Below, in pieces: positions 1 through 8,173 of a stretch of DNA of 64,000 bases. The position numbers and the translations under genes were made by a program. Below the pieces are notes generated by a model. That model saw nothing but the letters and a program-made list of their open reading frames with translations, had not been told where the DNA came from and ran no database searches. Position 1 is the stretch's first letter. Each line of letters begins with the position of its first letter. Source of the DNA: Gp13-AA77 sp035946735 (GTDB taxonomy: Bacteria; Acidobacteriota; Terriglobia; UBA7540); contig DASYYZ010000169.1 in the NCBI GenBank assembly GCA_035946735.1, positions 1-64,000 of the forward strand, written 5' to 3'.

Positions 1-52
1 GGGGACCTCTTGGTCCCGAACCAAGCGCGCTACCAGGCTACGCTACGCCCCG
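1..52 (-). tRNA. tRNA-Pro(CGG), truncated by the window start
   Basis: On the minus strand the 5' acceptor strand, D arm and complete anticodon arm are visible. The 7-base loop TTCGGGA is closed by a 5-bp stem CTTGG/CCAAG, giving anticodon CGG (proline, codon CCG). The T arm and 3' acceptor strand lie beyond the window edge, so the gene is cut here rather than shown to be broken. The D-arm core (GCCTGGTAGCGC) matches the neighbouring tRNA-Pro(GGG). Confidence 0.85.
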
Positions 53-148
53 ACAAACACAACGTTAGGGCCGGGGGCCAGGAGTGCGTAAAACGGCAAA
101 CCTGGATCCGCCGCGAATTCCGAATTCCCTAACCGCTAAACCCTAAAG

Positions 149-225
149 TGGTCGGGACGGCCAGATTTGAACTGGCGACCCCTTGCACCCCAAGCAAGTG
201 CGCTACCAGGCTGCGCCACGTCCCG
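149..225 (-). tRNA. tRNA-Pro(GGG)
   Basis: This is a full cloverleaf on the minus strand. Acceptor CGGGACG pairs with CGTCCCG, discriminator A is followed by an encoded CCA, the anticodon loop is TTGGGGT (anticodon GGG, codon CCC), and the T arm is GCCAG-TTCAAAT-CTGGC. It reads proline and lies 96 bp from the partial tRNA-Pro(CGG). The MerR-type gene just upstream on the same strand may be part of the same transcription unit. Confidence 0.95.
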
Positions 226-240
226 AAGAATACTGCCCTC

Positions 241-358
241 GTCAGTTTTCAGTTATCAGGAACCGTCGGAAGGGGTTGTCAATCATCAGCTAGGGCCAGT
301 AGAAGCTCAGAAAACCTGCGGTACTGACAAAGCTGACCACTGACAACTGATAACTGAC
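241..358. repeat. Stuttering inverted repeat (CAGTTATCA / TGATAACTG)
   Basis: The left arm at 241-258 reads GTCAGTTTTCAGTTATCA and the right arm at 341-358 contains TGACAACTGATAACTGAC. The arms share a perfect 9-bp inverted core (250-258 with 348-356) and each arm is itself a stutter of CAGTTWTCA units. It sits between the MerR gene and the tRNA. Similar stutters occur near 17270, 39180, 43486 and 45812. Confidence 0.6.
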
Positions 359-368
359 ACGTGCTTTT

Positions 369-803
369 CTAACATTTTCGCCGCAAGATTGTCAAGATGC
401 CCTGAAGTTCGTGGCGAATCGAGCGCAGGTGCGAGCGCTCCACTGCCGGCCCTTCCTCGGCGGGAGAAAACAAAGGCTTCTGCCTGGGATTCCCCTTCTC
501 CGGCTTGCCCCCCTGACCGAGCTTATTGCGGGCGCCTTCGATCGTGAATCCGTGCGCATAAAGCAGCTTCCGAATTTCGATGACCATTTCCACGTCCCGC
601 TTCCGGTAGAGGCGATGGCCGGAGGAGCTTTTCGCCGGACGCAGCATGGGAAATTCCGTCTCCCAGTAACGCAGGACGTAGGCCTTTGTATGGGTGAGCT
701 TGCTAACTTCACCGATACGGAAGTACAGTTTGTCCGGTATGAAAACATCGGCGAGCGCGGCCTGACCTCGACGATGGGCACGAGATGTGTGGTTTCGCGG
801 CAT
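369..803 (-). CDS. MerR-family helix-turn-helix transcriptional regulator
   Basis: 144 aa. Residues about 27-92 form a MerR-type winged HTH: YFRIGEVSKLT, then VLRYWETEFPMLRP, then GHRLYRKRDVEMV, the canonical wing sequence. No effector-binding cysteines or large C-terminal ligand domain follow; the tail (about 95-144) is short and polar. The start at 803 is preceded by GAAGGTGA. It lies upstream of tRNA-Pro on the same strand. In proteobacteria a short MerR gene often sits next to tRNA-Pro downstream of ihfA, so this may be conserved microsynteny. The target is unknown. Confidence 0.85.
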   Translation of the reverse strand: MPRNHTSRAHRRGQAALADVFIPDKLYFRIGEVSKLTHTKAYVLRYWETEFPMLRPAKSSSGHRLYRKRDVEMVIEIRKLLYAHGFTIEGARNKLGQGGKPEKGNPRQKPLFSPAEEGPAVERSHLRSIRHELQGILTILRRKC

Positions 804-1123
804 TCACCTTCGCCAAAGCCTTTGTAGTCTTGGGGGCCTTCGGCCTCCATCGACTTGCGGTCCCCCAAGCCGTCTCGGCCATTTTAGCGCAGCGAATCAC
901 ATTTAGCATTGAAAATTCAGCTCTTAGCGGCTCGGCCCGGGTTCGATCTGCAGTTTCGTGGATGCGTCTTTCAGAGCCTCGCAAATTAATTCCAGGGCGG
1001 TCCATTTTCCGGCTCTCCTCAGTCATCAAAGTCTGGCTGGCTATTCGTCGCTCGTCAACGCTCTTTTAGCCTCAGGTTTGGCCGGCTGCATGCCGAAAAT
1101 TCACAGGAGACCCTCAGGAGCCT
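804..1123. other. Intergenic region between divergent genes
   Basis: About 320 bases separate the minus-strand MerR gene from the plus-strand gene at 1124. Short reading frames cross it but none has codon usage or a Shine-Dalgarno site that convinces. It should hold promoters for both genes; no clear consensus box was recognised. A good Shine-Dalgarno sequence (AGGAG, 1115-1119) serves the gene at 1124. Confidence 0.4.
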
Positions 1124-2860
1124 ATGAAAGAGACGATCCAGCCGAGTGAACCTTGGGACCTGCGCGAACAGTTGTTAGCTTACATTCAGTCGCTCTCCGA
1201 TCCGGTTCTGACCGAGGACGGCGGCCAAGTGGTCGGTTTGGTCCGGACGGCGCACGGGGCTGGGGCAGAAGCGGGCGCAGGGGAATGGCGGCTGGAGGTT
1301 GAATTCGGCAAGCTGCTATTCGAGTATTGGGGCGGCGGACGCTCCTGGGTGCGGCGTATCGAGCGCGCGGAGCAGAAGGGACAGCGGCTGCGCTTGTGCG
1401 CCTACCGGCCGGGGTGGTCCCTGGAGCCGGTGGCGCTCGACATCTGCGAGGCAGCGGCGGCCGCGCAGGCCAAAGCCGAAGGCCAGAGCGCGGGCGGAGA
1501 TGAAAGCTTACACGGCGGCGCCGGGGCCGAGATTGACGTAGGCTACATCTCTGACCCGGTTCGGCGGCGTGCCGAGGATCGCCACTTGTTCGAGTGTGAA
1601 CTGGTGGCCATGCTCGCCCGCCAGTTTCCGGACGTTCAAATCGAGCGCGTGACGCATCGCTCCGACCGGGAGCACTCCTTCTCGGTCTATTATTCACGGG
1701 GTTGGGTCAGGCGCGGCCGCGAGGCTTGGGCCTTTCTTGGACTCTCGGACGCTGAAGGTCCCTCTGCGATCGAAAATGCGCTAGCCTACGGACTGATCTG
1801 GCTGGACTGGCTGCGAAAACGTCCGGCGGACAGCCGACACTCCCCAACGGTGGGCGGCCTGAAGCTGATCTTGCCGCCGTCCGCTGTACCGATGGCCGCG
1901 CATCGTGCCGCATATCTCGATCCGCGGGCCGCCGCCATCGAGATCCTGGAATGGACTCGTGGCCAGGAGCATCCAAGTCAGATCGATCTCAGCGACTACG
2001 GCAACGTGGAGACGCGCCTCACGCCGCGCTTGCGCGGCGCGCGCCTTCTGGAGCAACTTCGTCCTCTCTTGCGGGACCTTGTTGGCGAACATGCCGGACG
2101 CCTCCAGGTGGTCCCCGATGCCTCGGGTGAGGCTCTCTCGCTTCGCGTGTTCGGTCTCGAGGTGGCGCGCATTGAGGGCCGCACAATTCCCCGAGTCTAT
2201 TTTGGCCTTGAAGGTGAGCGGACACTGCTCGACGCCGGAAATCGCGCCGAGTTCAGCGCCTTTGTCGAGAGCGTCCTCAAGCTGCGGCATCGACGGAGCG
2301 CGGACCGCTCGCATCCCTTCTATCGTCTGCAGCCGGAGCGCTGGCTGGAGAGCCTGCTGGTGGAAGACATCGGCCGCATCGATCCCGCCTTTGTGCCCGA
2401 GCACGTCTACCCTCAGGTGCCGGCCTTTTCGGGCCCGGCGTCGCCGGAATTCTCGCGCGGCGTGATCGATATTCTGGGTGTGATCCGGGACCGCGAGAGC
2501 GGGACCCACCGCCTGGCTGTGGTGGAACTCAAGCTCGATGAGGATCCCCATCTGCCGCTGCAGGGACTCGATTACTGGCTGCGCGTGAAATGGCTCGAAG
2601 ATCGCGGACAGTTTCGCGAGTATGGGTATTTTCCAGGGCTCACACCGTCGCCGTCGCCGCCCGTGATTTACCTGGTGTGTCCGGCGTTCCGTTTTCACTC
2701 GACTACGGAGGCAATTCTGCGCTACTTTCATCCCTCGATTCGCGTGATCAAGGTGGGGGTCAATCAAAGATGGCGTGAAGGCGTCAAGGTCCTTTTCAGG
2801 AAGACGCTGGAGCAAGGGCAAGAGACTCAGCAGAGGAGAGGCTTACGATCCGAGCTATAG
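1124..2860 (+). CDS. Uncharacterised protein with a C-terminal PD-(D/E)XK nuclease-like core
   Basis: 578 aa, soluble, with no signal peptide or membrane segment. I do not recognise the family as a whole. The C-terminal third has the pattern of a PD-(D/E)XK fold: D449 in GVIDILGVI, then LAVVELK with E468 and K470, then Q480 in LQGLDYW, separated as expected for the catalytic D, ExK and helix Q. The first 400 residues show no named motif. The start has AGGAG 5 bp upstream. The next gene, a DUF4239-like membrane protein, begins within or just after its 3' end, so the two are probably co-transcribed. Nuclease activity is an inference; the fold is also used by non-catalytic proteins. Confidence 0.7.
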   Translation: MKETIQPSEPWDLREQLLAYIQSLSDPVLTEDGGQVVGLVRTAHGAGAEAGAGEWRLEVEFGKLLFEYWGGGRSWVRRIERAEQKGQRLRLCAYRPGWSLEPVALDICEAAAAAQAKAEGQSAGGDESLHGGAGAEIDVGYISDPVRRRAEDRHLFECELVAMLARQFPDVQIERVTHRSDREHSFSVYYSRGWVRRGREAWAFLGLSDAEGPSAIENALAYGLIWLDWLRKRPADSRHSPTVGGLKLILPPSAVPMAAHRAAYLDPRAAAIEILEWTRGQEHPSQIDLSDYGNVETRLTPRLRGARLLEQLRPLLRDLVGEHAGRLQVVPDASGEALSLRVFGLEVARIEGRTIPRVYFGLEGERTLLDAGNRAEFSAFVESVLKLRHRRSADRSHPFYRLQPERWLESLLVEDIGRIDPAFVPEHVYPQVPAFSGPASPEFSRGVIDILGVIRDRESGTHRLAVVELKLDEDPHLPLQGLDYWLRVKWLEDRGQFREYGYFPGLTPSPSPPVIYLVCPAFRFHSTTEAILRYFHPSIRVIKVGVNQRWREGVKVLFRKTLEQGQETQQRRGLRSEL

Positions 2861-2925
2861 ACATCATTCCGTCGGCCACGTTCTATCGCTGGGCGAGGCT
2901 GCTCGTTGTAGCTACGATTCTGTGT

Positions 2926-3612
2926 TTGGCGTTTCACCTCTTCCGCCTTCAAAGTTCTTTCCTGAGCGACGCCGAGGGCGTCGGCGCGCTCCTCCAGATT
3001 ATTGGTACACTTTTCAGTGTCGTCTACGCCTTCGCGACCTACGTCATCTGGGGCCAGTTTACGTCCGTTGAAAGTGAAGTCCTGAAAGAGACCGGGTCGC
3101 TAAAGGATTTGATCGTGTTCAGCACTCCGCTGAAGGCGGGACGCGAGGGCATCGTTCGGGCGGTAAAGGCCTACGCCAGGGCAGTCGTCGAAACGGAGTG
3201 GCGGGCACTGGCGAGAAGTGATGAGACGGAGAAGACGGACCGGCTGTTCTTCGCAATCGTTTCCAGCGTGACCGACGCAAACCCGGAAGGCGACATTGAG
3301 CGCATGGTGTATCAACGGCTGCTCGAAATCGCGAATCAAGCAAGCGGCCACCGGGACGAACGCCTTTCCCTCAGCGTGAAGCGAATCCCGCACACGCTGC
3401 TTCTGTTTGTGACGCTCACCGCGCGCGTCATTTTGCTTCTTCTGATTTGCTATCCGTTCCACAGTACGCTCGTCGGTGTGCTCTCGGTGGCGATAGCCGC
3501 CACCCTCTTGTTCTTCGCTCATTTTGTGCTTACTGACCTGGATAATCCGTTCGAAGGTACGTGGAACGTGAGCTCGGAGCCATTCGGCGAACTTTTGACG
3601 AAGCTTCGATAG
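2926..3612 (+). CDS. DUF4239 (bestrophin-like) membrane protein, start uncertain
   Basis: 228 aa from a TTG at 2926. The segment LLQIIGTLFSVVYAFATYVIW, followed by a long soluble loop, two C-terminal membrane helices and LTDLDNPFEGTW, matches the DUF4239 pattern. The reading frame is open back to 2779 and encodes an additional hydrophobic stretch (RLLVVATILCLAFHLF) expected for the first family helix. That extension contains no ATG, GTG or TTG. A strong Shine-Dalgarno (GGAGAGG, 2835-2841) lies 6 bp before ATC at 2848. The true start may therefore be non-canonical or the extension may be untranslated. It follows the PD-(D/E)XK gene closely. Confidence 0.75.
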   Translation: MAFHLFRLQSSFLSDAEGVGALLQIIGTLFSVVYAFATYVIWGQFTSVESEVLKETGSLKDLIVFSTPLKAGREGIVRAVKAYARAVVETEWRALARSDETEKTDRLFFAIVSSVTDANPEGDIERMVYQRLLEIANQASGHRDERLSLSVKRIPHTLLLFVTLTARVILLLLICYPFHSTLVGVLSVAIAATLLFFAHFVLTDLDNPFEGTWNVSSEPFGELLTKLR

Positions 3613-3656
3613 CCGCATCTTGGGACGATACGGACTAGGGCTGCGGAAAGAACAGC

Positions 3657-5519
3657 GTGAGTGCTCCAGGAGATAAGCTGACCCGCCCGCTGCTCCTCTT
3701 TGACGGCGACTGTGGCTTCTGTCGCTACTGGGTGGCGCGCTGGCGTGCCATCACGCGCGATCAGATTGACTGCGCTCCGGCGCAGCAGGAAGCGGCGCGA
3801 TTTCGGATCCCGAAGGAATCGTGGTCGCGCTCCGTCCAGCTCATTACCCCAGAGGGCGCGAATTACGCGGGTGCGGAGGCTGTCTTTCGTACCCTTGCCC
3901 ACTCTCCCCGGTACCGCTGGACGCTCTCGGCCTACAAGCGCGTGCCGGGCGCGCGGGCGGTGACGGAATGGGCCTATCGGTTGGTGGCTGATCATCGCTC
4001 TTTGTTTGGCAAGCTGAACACAATCGCCTTCGGTCGCGATCCCGAGCCTCCTTCTTTCGAGCTCAGCCGCTGGATCTTTCTGCGCCTGCTGGGCCTCATT
4101 TACCTGGTCGCGTTTCTCTCCTTGCGAATTCAAGTGCTCGGGCTCCTGGGCGCTCGCGGAATTCTGCCCGCCAACATCTTCCTGCAGCTCGTCAAGAACA
4201 ACTTTGGATCGGCCAGTCATCGCTTGTTCCCGACGCTGGCCTGGATCAGCTCGAGCGACGCCTCGCTCAAGCTCCTGTGCAGTGGAGGAGCGCTCCTGGC
4301 GGTGCTCGTAATCCTTGGGCTCGCGACGGGTCCGGCGCTGGTGTTGTGCTGGGCATTCTACCTGTCACTGGTGACGATCGGACAGGACTTTCTCTCCTTC
4401 CAGTGGGACATCCTGCTGCTGGAGACGGGTTTCCTCGCCATTTTTCTGGCGCCTTGGCGGCTTCCGGAAGCGCCTTGGCGATCGGGCTCATCGCGGGTTT
4501 CCTCTGTTATCCTGTGGCTGTTGCGCTGGCTCTTGTTCCGGCTGATGTTCCTGTCGGGCGCCGTGAAGCTCGGGAGCGGCGATGCCTCCTGGCGCAATTT
4601 CACCGCGCTCGATTATCACTACTGGACCCAGCCGATCCCGACACCGGTGGCCTGGTACGCCGCCCAACTGCCCGCCTGGTTTCAGAAGACATCCGTCGGT
4701 GCCGTTTTTTTCTTCGAACTGGCGATTCCATTCTTAGTGTTGGCCCCGCGGCGCCTGCGCAGGACAGGGGCCGTCGTGATCATCGTCTTTCAGCTCTCGA
4801 TCGCCGCAACGGGCAACTATGCCTTCTTCAACCTGCTGGCCATCGCTCTCTGCCTGCTGCTCCTGGATGACGCCATCTGGAGCCGCTTACTGCCCAGACG
4901 GATGGTGGAGAGGATCGCCGCCGAGCGTCCGCCGGGAAAGCTCGCGACGTCCGGCAGAAAGTTTCGAGTGGCGCTGGCCGCGTTCATCCTACTGGTCAGC
5001 GGCACCGAAGTGCTGAATACTCTCGGACTCGGCGGCGTGGTCCCCGGTTCTGTGCATCGCCTGGTCGAGTGGCAAGCGCCTTATTCCCTAGCCAGTTCTT
5101 ACGGTCTATTCGCCGTGATGACGACCTCGCGTCTTGAAATTGTGATCGAGGGAAGCGACGAAGGCGTGAACTGGCAGCCGTATGAATTCAAATACAAGCC
5201 CGGAGAACTGGCGCGCCGGCCACCGTGGGTTGCGCCATATCAGCCACGCCTCGACTGGCAGATGTGGTTTGCCGCGCTCGGCAGTTATCAACAGAATCGC
5301 TGGGTGGTTAATCTGATCATCCGATTGCTGGAGGGTTCTCCGGACGCGCTGGCTCTGCTCGAAAACAACCCGTTTCCCAACGCGCCGCCGCGCTACATCC
5401 GGGCATCAGCCTATGACTACCACTTTACCGACTTCGCGGGGCGCCGGGCGACAGGCGACTGGTGGCGGCGGGATCAGCGGGGACTCTACTTCCCCGTTGC
5501 GACCCTGCATGGACGGTAG
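3657..5519 (+). CDS. DCC-family thiol-disulfide oxidoreductase fused to a lipase-maturation-factor-like membrane domain
   Basis: 620 aa. Residues 1-125 are a DUF393/DCC thioredoxin-like domain with the signature FDGDCGFC (C19, C22). From about residue 140 the protein is multi-spanning and resembles lipase maturation factor 1 (LMF family): about eight hydrophobic helices, then a soluble C-terminal domain rich in W and Y (YEFKYKPGEL, APYQPRLDWQMW, NPFPNAPPRYIRA). LMF proteins help fold secreted lipases, and a coupled disulfide domain would fit an envelope folding role. The start is GTG with GGAAAG upstream. A single protein with both domains is known in some bacteria; function here is inferred. 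Confidence 0.85.
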   Translation: MSAPGDKLTRPLLLFDGDCGFCRYWVARWRAITRDQIDCAPAQQEAARFRIPKESWSRSVQLITPEGANYAGAEAVFRTLAHSPRYRWTLSAYKRVPGARAVTEWAYRLVADHRSLFGKLNTIAFGRDPEPPSFELSRWIFLRLLGLIYLVAFLSLRIQVLGLLGARGILPANIFLQLVKNNFGSASHRLFPTLAWISSSDASLKLLCSGGALLAVLVILGLATGPALVLCWAFYLSLVTIGQDFLSFQWDILLLETGFLAIFLAPWRLPEAPWRSGSSRVSSVILWLLRWLLFRLMFLSGAVKLGSGDASWRNFTALDYHYWTQPIPTPVAWYAAQLPAWFQKTSVGAVFFFELAIPFLVLAPRRLRRTGAVVIIVFQLSIAATGNYAFFNLLAIALCLLLLDDAIWSRLLPRRMVERIAAERPPGKLATSGRKFRVALAAFILLVSGTEVLNTLGLGGVVPGSVHRLVEWQAPYSLASSYGLFAVMTTSRLEIVIEGSDEGVNWQPYEFKYKPGELARRPPWVAPYQPRLDWQMWFAALGSYQQNRWVVNLIIRLLEGSPDALALLENNPFPNAPPRYIRASAYDYHFTDFAGRRATGDWWRRDQRGLYFPVATLHGR

Positions 5520-5603
5520 AGTCCATGATGGGGCCTTCATCAAACGGCCGCGTAGGATATAATTGAGCTGGTTCCCTGAATTCTGACTTGTGATTTGGTA
5601 AGA

Positions 5604-7469
5604 ATGAAACTTTCCCGCCGTCTTTTTCTCGGATCCTCCGCCGTAGCGCTCGGTTCGCAGTTGGTCGATGCCCTGTCAACCCCGCTGTGGAAGTGGCGCA
5701 ATGGAATCGCGCTCAGTGCGGTGCCCAAGCCTGCAGGAACGGCGGCTCTCTTCGTGGACGTGGCCAAGGAGGCTGGTCTCAATGTTACCAACGTCTGGGG
5801 CGGCGTCGAGCACAAGGACTACATCATGGAGGCGAAGGGCAGCGGGCTCGCCTTCTTCGACTACGACATGGACGGCTGGATTGACATCTACCTGACCAAT
5901 GGCCTTCGCCTCAATGAAACTTATCCGCCGGGCCAAGCGCCAATCTCGCACCTCTTCAAGAACAATCGTGACGGCACGTTTACGGACGTCACCGCACAAG
6001 CTGGCCTCGGCGTGAGCGGATGGCAGACGGCCGTGTGCGTCGGCGATTATGACAACGACGGTTGGGACGACCTTTTTTGCTGCTTCTGGGGCCACAACAT
6101 CCTGTTCCACAACAACGGTGATGGCACATTCACGGACGTGTCCAAGAAGGCCGGACTTTGGCAGGATTTTGATGAGAAGCATCCTCCGCGCTGGAACTCC
6201 GGCTGTACCTGGCTCGACTATGACCGCGACGGCCACTTGGACCTCTTCGTGGCGAATTACATCCTGTTCGACAAGGACAAGATTCCGGCGCCCGGCCAGT
6301 CTGCCTACTGCCAGTGGAAGGGCGTTCCCGTAATGTGCGGCCCGCGAGGATTGCCCGGCGGTTCGAATCTCCTGTATCACAACAACGGCAACGGCACTTT
6401 TACGGACGTTTCCGAGAAAAGCGGCATTCTCGCGCCCGGGCCGCGCTATTCGATCACGGCGGTTTCCTACGATTTTGACAACGACGGCTGGCCTGATATT
6501 TACGTGGCGGTGGATTCCGAAGCCAGCATTCTCTACAAGAACAATCACAACGGAACCTTTACCGATGTAGGGGTTATGGCGGGCTGCGCGTACAACGAGG
6601 ATGGCCAGGAGCAGGCCGGTATGGGCGTGGCAGTGGCCGATTACGACTGCGACGGCTCGCTCGACATTTTCAAAACCAATTTCTCCGACGATACCGCGGA
6701 CCTGTATCGCAACGACGGCCACGGAACGTTCAATGACGCCACTTTTGCGGCCGGCCTGGGCTCGAATACGCAGTATGTCGGCTGGGGTTGCGGATTCCTC
6801 GACTACGATAACGATGGCTGGGCCGACATCATGCAGATCAATGGCCACGTCTACCCGGAGGTGGACAAGTCCGATCTGGGGGTTCACTTTAAAGAACAGC
6901 GGCTGCTTTATCGCAACCTGGGAAACGGCAAGTTCAAGGATGTTTCCAAGGAATCCGGAACTGGAATCACCGAGCTCTACTCGAGCCGGGGCGCTGCTTT
7001 CGGCGACTACGACAATGACGGCGACGTGGACGTGGTTATTCTCAACATGAACGATCCGCCCTCGTTACTGCGTAATGACACCGCGAGCGGCAACAACTGG
7101 ATCAAGCTCAAGCTGGTGGGAACCCAGTGTAACCGCACGGCGATTGGCGCCCGCGTGCGTGTGATCACCGGGAAGCACGCTCAGTTGGACGAGGTCCACA
7201 GCGGGACCAGCGTGATGTCACAAAGCGATCTGCGGCTTCATTTCGGCCTGGGTCAGGCGGCTGTGATCGATCTGATCGAAGTGAAGTGGCCTACCACCCA
7301 GAAGCTCGAGAAGTTCCCCCACGTCGAGCCCAACCAGATTCTGACCATCAAAGAGGGGGCAGGCATCGTCAAGACCGAGAAAGCGTCCGCCAATGGCGCT
7401 AAGCCTCACTCGGCGTCCGCTAATCGGCCAGCCGCCTCAAAGCCTGCTCCAACCCATCCAGGGAAGTGA
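5604..7469 (+). CDS. CRTAC1-type FG-GAP repeat protein with ASPIC/UnbV C-terminal domain
   Basis: 621 aa. The N-terminus SRRLFLGSS followed by a hydrophobic stretch is a probable Tat signal. The body consists of repeated FG-GAP/VCBS units with calcium-loop cores (FDYDMDGWID, GDYDNDGWDD, LDYDRDGHLD, FDNDGWPDIY, GDYDNDGDVD) and NNGDGTFTDV repeats, predicting a secreted beta-propeller. The last 120 residues (NNWIKLKLVGTQCNRTAIGARV, HFGLGQ, IEVKWP) are the ASPIC/UnbV domain. The tail is Ala/Lys/Pro rich. ATG at 5604 is preferred over TTG at 5595 because it begins the signal. Its last 50 bases overlap the convergent HAD gene. The biochemical role is unknown. Confidence 0.9.
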   Translation: MKLSRRLFLGSSAVALGSQLVDALSTPLWKWRNGIALSAVPKPAGTAALFVDVAKEAGLNVTNVWGGVEHKDYIMEAKGSGLAFFDYDMDGWIDIYLTNGLRLNETYPPGQAPISHLFKNNRDGTFTDVTAQAGLGVSGWQTAVCVGDYDNDGWDDLFCCFWGHNILFHNNGDGTFTDVSKKAGLWQDFDEKHPPRWNSGCTWLDYDRDGHLDLFVANYILFDKDKIPAPGQSAYCQWKGVPVMCGPRGLPGGSNLLYHNNGNGTFTDVSEKSGILAPGPRYSITAVSYDFDNDGWPDIYVAVDSEASILYKNNHNGTFTDVGVMAGCAYNEDGQEQAGMGVAVADYDCDGSLDIFKTNFSDDTADLYRNDGHGTFNDATFAAGLGSNTQYVGWGCGFLDYDNDGWADIMQINGHVYPEVDKSDLGVHFKEQRLLYRNLGNGKFKDVSKESGTGITELYSSRGAAFGDYDNDGDVDVVILNMNDPPSLLRNDTASGNNWIKLKLVGTQCNRTAIGARVRVITGKHAQLDEVHSGTSVMSQSDLRLHFGLGQAAVIDLIEVKWPTTQKLEKFPHVEPNQILTIKEGAGIVKTEKASANGAKPHSASANRPAASKPAPTHPGK

Positions 7470-8133
7470 TCCGCAGACAGTCGACCGTGTCATCATAGGC
7501 GCCGAAGCGATCGATCAGGATGCCGCGAATCCCTGCTCCGCGCGCCCCCCCGATGTCGGTCGCGTGGGTATCGCCAATGAAGACGGCCTCGGCGGATGGC
7601 ACGGCGGCGCGATCAAGGGCCATTTCGAATATCTCAGGGTGGGGTTTCTCTACCCCCACCACCGCGGAGTCAAGCACGAACGGGAAGTAAGGTGCCAGAC
7701 CGGCGCGGCCGAGCTGCTCTTCGATGGTGCCCACCGAATTTGAAATCACGCCCAGAGAGTAGCCGGATTTCAGCAGATTTTGGAGCACGGGCTCAGTTTC
7801 GGGAAAGACGCGTGACCAGAGTCGAATGTCGCGAAAGCGTTCCACGAGCTGGTGGGTGACGGACTCGTGCTGGTCAGCGGGCACCTGAATCCGTTCGAAC
7901 AATACCTTCAGGTACTCTATCCAGTACACACGGTCTATCGCCGGTGGCAGGTCGCGTTGTTCGAGCTTCGGCCAAAGCCATTCATCGAGCTTCTTCTTGG
8001 CCTGCCGTTCGGCGGCGAGAAAATCCTCCACACCGGCCTGATAGCCGATCGCCGTCACCTCCAGCGCAAGCTCGTCAAGGCGCGGATAGAGCAGCGTGTT
8101 GCCGGCGTCAAAAAATATCGCACGGACTGGCAT
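7420..8133 (-). CDS. HAD-superfamily hydrolase (HDHD3/phosphoglycolate-phosphatase-like)
   Basis: 237 aa from ATG at 8133, which has GAGG upstream; the longer open frame to 8295 adds a non-conserved leader inside the adenosine deaminase gene. HAD motifs: FFDAGNTLL (D9 nucleophile, T13), SLGVISNS (motif II), EKPHPEIF (motif III lysine), FIGDTHATDIGGARGAG (motif IV aspartates), with an alpha-helical cap between I and II. Motif I reads DAGNT, so the usual second Asp is replaced by Gly, as in the REG-2/HDHD3 branch. It lies 40 bp downstream of the adenosine-deaminase-family gene and is probably co-transcribed. The substrate is unknown. Confidence 0.85.
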   Translation of the reverse strand: MPVRAIFFDAGNTLLYPRLDELALEVTAIGYQAGVEDFLAAERQAKKKLDEWLWPKLEQRDLPPAIDRVYWIEYLKVLFERIQVPADQHESVTHQLVERFRDIRLWSRVFPETEPVLQNLLKSGYSLGVISNSVGTIEEQLGRAGLAPYFPFVLDSAVVGVEKPHPEIFEMALDRAAVPSAEAVFIGDTHATDIGGARGAGIRGILIDRFGAYDDTVDCLRITSLDGLEQALRRLAD

Positions 8134-8173
8134 CGCGAAGGAACCTCTTCGAAAAGTATTCAGCGCACCCGGC

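Noticed and set aside
7596..7859. Plus-strand ORF inside the HAD gene, one of many long antisense frames
   Set aside because: The opposite strand encodes a protein with all HAD motifs; the antisense frame has none.
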